Assembly (NCBI GenBank): GCA_023404805.1
Contig: JAEYAL010000012.1
Location: 1 to 43,482 of the forward strand
Source of the DNA: Actinomycetes bacterium
GTDB lineage: Bacteria > Actinomycetota > Thermoleophilia > Solirubrobacterales > Solirubrobacteraceae
DNA length: 43,482 nucleotides
Direction of reading: 5' to 3'
The notes below the pieces were generated by a model, which saw only the letters and a program-made list of their open reading frames with translations, searched no databases and was not told the origin of the DNA. The translations under genes and the position numbers were made by a program. Each line of letters opens with the position of its first letter. The first letter of the stretch is position 1. This document shows, piece after piece, positions 40,194 through 43,482 of this stretch.

Positions 40194-41189
40194 GTGGAAC
40201 GCTGGCGTACCGCCCGCGTCCTGGCACCGGAGGCGTCGCACCCCATGACCGCGCAACGAACCATCCAGCCCCTGGACTACCCGGCGGGCGCGGGCCCACT
40301 GCCGGAGGTCCCAGGTGTCGAGATCGAGCACGAGTTCTACGACCTTCCCGCGGGCCGCTTCCACGTCGCCCGCGCCGGCGACCGCTCCCTCCCCGCCATC
40401 GTGCTCGTCCACGGCTTCCCCCAGCACTGGTGGTCGTGGCGCGGCGTGATCCAGGAGCTGTCGCAGGAAGCGCACCTGATCGTGCCCGATCTGCGCGGGT
40501 CCGGCTGGAGCAGCGTGCCGACGACGAAGGGCGCGTATTCCAAGACGGCGATGGCTGAAGACCTCGTCGCGCTCCTCGACGTGATGGAGATCGAGGACGT
40601 GGCGATCGCCTCCCACGACTGGGGCGGCTTCCTCGCGCAGATCGTCGCGCTCGACCATCCCTCGCGCGTCCGCCGGCTGCTCGCCCTGTCGATCCCGTCG
40701 CCGGTGCCGGTCAAGCGCCCGCCGCTGCGCAGCGCCGCGCGGATGTACTACCAGCTGGTCTTCTCGGCGCCTGGCTCGACGCGGCTCATGTTCCAGAACA
40801 CGAAGTTCTTCGCGCGCGGCATCCGGTCCGATGTGCAGCGGCCGCAAGAGTTCACGAAGGACGACGCCCTCGTGTTCGCGCGCCCCTACGCGGATCCGGC
40901 GCGGGCACGCGCGGCCCAGCTGATGTACCGCTCGTTCGTGCTTGGCGACGCTGCGGCCCTGCTCAAGCGGCTCAAGGGCAAGCGGTTCGAGGTCCCGGTG
41001 CGCTTCGTCCTCTCACAGCACGACGCCTACATCCCGCCGGAGTTCGCCGAGACGCTCCCGTCGCTCGGGCCGCAGGTCGAGGCGCTCGTCCAAGACCGGA
41101 CCGGGCACTTCCTGCCTGATGAGGATCCGGCCTACACCGCCGCGCAGATCCGGGAGTACCTGCTCCCGCACGCCGCGCCGATCGGCTAG
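40194..41189 (+). CDS. Alpha/beta hydrolase, epoxide hydrolase-like
   Basis: 331 residues from GTG 40194, or 314 from ATG 40245 (GGAGG 11 nt upstream). HGFPQHWWSW (73-82) is the oxyanion loop, and SHDWGGF gives Asp142 as nucleophile, typical of epoxide hydrolases and dehalogenases rather than Ser esterases. The acid would be in FVLSQHDAYIPPE and the base is His in DRTGHFLPDEDP. Two Tyr residues in the cap (RMYYQLVFS) could be ring-opening residues. It is followed by the IS element and preceded by a palindromic operator, so it is a single regulated gene. Confidence 0.85.
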   Translation: MERWRTARVLAPEASHPMTAQRTIQPLDYPAGAGPLPEVPGVEIEHEFYDLPAGRFHVARAGDRSLPAIVLVHGFPQHWWSWRGVIQELSQEAHLIVPDLRGSGWSSVPTTKGAYSKTAMAEDLVALLDVMEIEDVAIASHDWGGFLAQIVALDHPSRVRRLLALSIPSPVPVKRPPLRSAARMYYQLVFSAPGSTRLMFQNTKFFARGIRSDVQRPQEFTKDDALVFARPYADPARARAAQLMYRSFVLGDAAALLKRLKGKRFEVPVRFVLSQHDAYIPPEFAETLPSLGPQVEALVQDRTGHFLPDEDPAYTAAQIREYLLPHAAPIG

Positions 41190-41245
41190 CGCCCGGGTCG
41201 CAGCTGAGCCCGGCGCGGGACGCGCGCCGGGCGGCTGAACCGCGC

Positions 41246-41251
41246 CCTAGC
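41246..41251. repeat. Target-site duplication, left (CCTAGC)
   Basis: Identical to 42300-42305; abuts the left inverted repeat. Confidence 0.85.
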
Positions 41252-42299
41252 TGTAGTTCCTGAGCACGTTGTTCATCCGGCCCTCCTTGGAGGCTGTGGG
41301 TTCTCGAGGCCTACAGCTCCAAGGAGTTCCGGATGAACCTGCACGCTAACGCGGCGCTCAGTCTGAACGGCCGCCGCCGGATGGTGGCGATGGTCGTTGA
41401 GGAGGGCCGCTCGCTCGCGGAGGCCGCGGCAGCGGCCGGAGCGAGCGAGCGGACGTGTTCGAAATGGGTGGGCCGCTTCCTGGCCGAGGGCGATGCTGGA
41501 TTGCTGGATCGCTCGTCGGCGCCCAAGCGGGTGGCCAACCGCACCGACCCGGCGACGGTCGAGCTGCTGTGCGCGCTGCGCCGGCTGCGGTTTACCGCGC
41601 CGGAGCTGGCTGATCTGCTGGATCTGCCGTGCTCGACGATCAGCGGGATCCTCAAGCGCGAAGGGCTCGGCAAGCTCGGCAGGATCGGCCTGGAACCTGC
41701 GCAGCGCTACGAGCGCGAGCTGCCGGGCGAGCTGATCCATATCGACATCAAGAAGCTCGGGCGGATCGAGCGCGGAGCGGGCCACCGGATCTCCGGCCGC
41801 CGCCGCAACGGCGGCCCGACGCGCCGCGACCGCGACGGCGTGGACCGCCGGACAACCGGCTGGGAGTTCGTGCATGTGGCCGTCGACGACGCCACCCGCC
41901 TGGCCTACGCCGAGGTGCTCGCCGATGAGAAAGCCACCACCGCCGTCGGGTTTCTGCGCCGCGCGATCAAGTTCTTCGCCAGTTACGGCATCAAAACCCA
42001 GCGCGTGATCACCGACAACGGCTCCGCCTACGTATCCGCCGCCCACGCGATCGCCTGCCGCGCCCTGGGCGTCCGCCACCTGCGCACCCGGCCCTACCGC
42101 CCGCAGACCAACGGCAAAGCCGAACGGTTCATCCAGACCCTCCAACGCCGATGGGCCTACGGCGCGATCTACGCCTCAAGCGACGAGCGCACCGCAGCCC
42201 TTGACGGCTGGCTCCACACCTACAACCATCACCGCCGACACCAATCACTGGGCCGACAAACCCCCGCCGCCCGACTGAACAACCTGCTCGGTACTTACA
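41252..42299 (+). mobile_element. Complete IS481-family insertion sequence, 1048 bp
   Basis: Ends are imperfect 24-bp inverted repeats: 41252-41275 (TGTAGTTCCTGAGCACGTTG on) and 42276-42299, matching at 19 of 24 positions. Six-bp direct repeats CCTAGC flank it at 41246-41251 and 42300-42305; NCTAGN is the known target of IS481. One transposase gene fills it. Intact repeats and duplication suggest recent insertion. Confidence 0.92.
41271..41338 (+). promoter_or_regulatory. Hairpin that buries the transposase RBS and start codon
   Basis: GTTCATCCGG (41271-41280) pairs with CCGGATGAAC (41329-41338), and CTCCTTGGAG (41283-41292) with CTCCAAGGAG (41317-41326), plus CTGT/ACAG; about 24 bp around a 15-nt loop. 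AAGGAG (41321-41326) and ATG 41333 are inside the right arm. Confidence 0.75.
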
Positions 42300-42304
42300 C
42301 CTAG
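41333..42304 (+). CDS. IS481 family transposase
   Basis: 323 residues. A helix-turn-helix lies near the start (RSLAEAAAAAGASERTCSKW), a second in the region 85-115 (APELADLLDLPCSTISGIL), then the rve-type DDE core: Asp138 (HIDIKKLG), Asp228 (VITDNGSAY) and Glu264 (NGKAERF), with 35 residues between the last two. AAGGAG lies 6 nt before the ATG. All catalytic residues are present, so the enzyme should be active. The final codon and TAG stop lie across the element's right edge in the target duplication, so the stop comes from the host target CTAG. Confidence 0.95.
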   Translation: MNLHANAALSLNGRRRMVAMVVEEGRSLAEAAAAAGASERTCSKWVGRFLAEGDAGLLDRSSAPKRVANRTDPATVELLCALRRLRFTAPELADLLDLPCSTISGILKREGLGKLGRIGLEPAQRYERELPGELIHIDIKKLGRIERGAGHRISGRRRNGGPTRRDRDGVDRRTTGWEFVHVAVDDATRLAYAEVLADEKATTAVGFLRRAIKFFASYGIKTQRVITDNGSAYVSAAHAIACRALGVRHLRTRPYRPQTNGKAERFIQTLQRRWAYGAIYASSDERTAALDGWLHTYNHHRRHQSLGRQTPAARLNNLLGTYT

Positions 42305-42305
42305 C
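42300..42305. repeat. Target-site duplication, right (CCTAGC)
   Basis: Contains the stop codons of both the transposase (TAG, plus strand) and the adjacent minus-strand gene (TAG from CTA). Confidence 0.85.
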
Positions 42306-42759
42306 GGGGGCGGTTCGCGCGGCGGGCCTGCTTCTGGCGCTTGCCCTTGGCCCGCTTCTTGGTCTTGCCGGCCTGGCCGCCGGGCTTCGCCTCACCCTCG
42401 AACATGTTCTTCGGCGCGCCGCGAGCGGTGCTGCGGCTCACGCCCGGCGGGCGGCGCTCGTCGGCGATCACCGATGCGTTCGAATCGCGGACCATGTAGA
42501 TGACCGCGCCGGCGAGGAGCAGCAGGCCAGTGAGCGCGAGCGCGGCTTCGACGCTGATGCCCCCGCCGTCGTCCTTGGCCTTCTCGGCGGCCTCGCGCGC
42601 CTGCTTGGCTTCTTCCTTGGTCTGCGCAGGCGCGACGAGCGAGCCCTGCGCCAGCACGGGCGCGGCAAGCGGGCCGCCCGCGAAGCAGGTGCAGAGCAGC
42701 AGCACGAGGAGCGCCGCGGGTCGGCGCGTGGGCAGGGACAGCCGGAGAGCGTTCAGCAC
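42301..42759 (-). CDS. Exported single-pass membrane protein with basic tail
   Basis: 152 residues. A signal sequence (PAALLVLLLCTCFAGGPLAA) is followed by a charged helix (QTKEEAKQAREAAEKAKDDG), one membrane helix (VEAALALTGLLLLAGAVIYM) and a cytoplasmic tail ending in many Lys/Arg (KTKKRAKGKRQKQARRANRP). No family is recognised. GTG 42759 is chosen because a TACCCT box lies 9 nt upstream; ATG 42804 is an alternative. Its stop codon is part of the CCTAGC duplicated by the IS insertion, so the insertion left the protein intact. Confidence 0.72.
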   Translation of the reverse strand: MLNALRLSLPTRRPAALLVLLLCTCFAGGPLAAPVLAQGSLVAPAQTKEEAKQAREAAEKAKDDGGGISVEAALALTGLLLLAGAVIYMVRDSNASVIADERRPPGVSRSTARGAPKNMFEGEAKPGGQAGKTKKRAKGKRQKQARRANRPR

Positions 42760-42768
42760 AACTGCGCG

Positions 42769-42774
42769 AGGGTA
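42769..42774 (-). promoter_or_regulatory. -10 box (TACCCT) of the basic-tail membrane protein gene
   Basis: Ends 9 nt before GTG 42759 on the minus strand. No Shine-Dalgarno. Confidence 0.3.
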
Positions 42775-42877
42775 TCGAACGGCCGGGCGGTCCTCCGCGG
42801 TCATGCGCCGCGCCACCGCCTCGCCGTGCGTGCCCAGTCCCACGCGCGCGAGGCGTCCTCCGGCGCTTCCAGCTAGC

Positions 42878-42883
42878 TAGGCT
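42878..42883 (+). promoter_or_regulatory. -10 box (TAGGCT) of the last gene, leaderless
   Basis: Seven nt separate it from ATG 42891, and no Shine-Dalgarno is present. Confidence 0.4.
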
Positions 42884-42890
42884 CCCCTCT

Positions 42891-43482
42891 ATGGCTCAGA
42901 GGCAGCGACAGGTCCGGATGCAGCAGGCATCGAGCATCAGCTCGATGCAGGACCTCGAGCACAAGACCGACGAGGAGCTCGAGAAGGAGACGCGCCACCG
43001 CGCCGCCGCGCAGGCGCTCCTCGGCGCCCGCGCTGCCCAGCGCTACGACGCGCCGCGCGCGAAGGAGCACTTCCAGCGCGCGATCGCCGCGGCGCGCCCG
43101 CAGGAGCGGATGCAGATCCGCAAGATGGCCGACGCGTCGATCGCGCTCGCCGAGCGCCGCCCGGACGCCCTCAAGGACGCCATGGAGCGTCTCGGCCAGG
43201 AAGCGCCGAGCAGCCGCCAGCTCTTCATGCTCCGGGTCGCCGGGATCGTCGCGCCGCCCAAGAGCGCAGGCACCTGGGCCCGTGTCCGCGGCATCCTCGC
43301 GGTCATCGCGTTCATCATCGTGCTCGTCGCGCTGTCGTTCGGGATCGTCTCGCTGATCGCCCTGCCCTTCGGGGGCGCGAGCACGAGCATCCGGATCTTC
43401 TACGCGTTCCTGCTGATCTTCATCGCGCTCGGCGTCCTCTTCTTCGTCGGGCGGCGGAGGCAGCGCAAGGCCGGCGTCGCGG
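42891..43482 (+). CDS. Membrane protein with helical N-terminal domain (3' end cut by window)
   Basis: 197 codons visible, still open at the window end. Residues 1-120 are charged and helical (QDLEHKTDEELEKETRHRAA, then AKEHFQRAIAAARPQERMQI), likely a TPR-like or coiled-coil cytoplasmic region. Two membrane helices follow: ILAVIAFIIVLVALSFGIVS and FYAFLLIFIALGVLFFVG, then a basic stretch GRRRQRK. ATG 42891 has a -10 box 7 nt upstream. No family recognised. Confidence 0.75.
   Translation, partial: MAQRQRQVRMQQASSISSMQDLEHKTDEELEKETRHRAAAQALLGARAAQRYDAPRAKEHFQRAIAAARPQERMQIRKMADASIALAERRPDALKDAMERLGQEAPSSRQLFMLRVAGIVAPPKSAGTWARVRGILAVIAFIIVLVALSFGIVSLIALPFGGASTSIRIFYAFLLIFIALGVLFFVGRRRQRKAGVA

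Noticed and set aside
41273..42145. Minus-strand frame inside the IS element as a second IS gene
   Set aside because: IS481-family elements have one transposase gene; the frame is antisense to the catalytic core and has no motif.

Overview
The window is very GC-rich, densely coded bacterial chromosome. The gene set (Rv1264-type adenylate cyclase, HxlR and MarR regulators, a DUF7144-like membrane protein, SipW/TasA-like surface proteins, GMC and FMO oxidoreductases) points to an actinomycete. A Thermoleophilia/Solirubrobacterales-like host is my best guess, from gene style only; no rRNA or other marker is present. Many genes have no Shine-Dalgarno sequence but carry a TANNNT box 6-9 nt before the start codon, as in leaderless actinobacterial genes.

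Layout. 1-9.6 kb is ordinary chromosome: an MFS exporter (cut by the window edge), an azoreductase divergent from a MarR regulator with a palindromic operator between them, an adenylate cyclase, a small membrane protein, an orphan oligopeptide-binding lipoprotein, a DHA2 exporter, a VOC protein, and a coupled alpha/beta hydrolase-DUF3253 pair. 9.6-19.5 kb is an accessory island on the minus strand: a secreted 1662-residue Rhs/YD-repeat protein with an unassigned 187-residue C-terminal toxin candidate, its adjacent immunity candidate, and eight more immunity-like genes downstream. These include an Imm8-like protein, a double-CXXCG (SitI6-like) protein and a CPCC-type protein. A 79-bp direct repeat flanks the downstream immunity block and carries the fused 3' ends of the DUF3253 gene and the immunity gene, which looks like a recombination scar.

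19.6-22.7 kb is a four-gene operon (secreted protein, two-domain sulfurtransferase, rhomboid protease, YbaK-type deacylase). 22.8-25.5 kb holds lon overlapping an HxlR regulator, closed by a perfect 32-bp palindrome. 25.7-32.5 kb holds a lipoprotein, a small glycine-zipper secreted protein, two serine hydrolases and a Uup-like ABC-F ATPase; two of these promoter regions share a GGTAA-N6-TTACC palindrome.

32.7-37.0 kb looks like an oxidation operon: a Baeyer-Villiger-like flavin monooxygenase, a GMC oxidoreductase, an alpha/beta hydrolase whose stop codon appears to be lost, and a zinc-ribbon protein. 37.0-40.1 kb pairs a VKOR disulfide-forming protein with a divergent TasA-like/SipW/TasA-like operon. 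40.2-41.2 kb is an epoxide-hydrolase-like gene. 41.25-42.30 kb is an intact IS481-family element with 6-bp CCTAGC target duplications. It sits exactly on the stop codon of the neighbouring gene and has a hairpin that buries the transposase ribosome-binding site and start codon. The window ends in a partial membrane protein gene.
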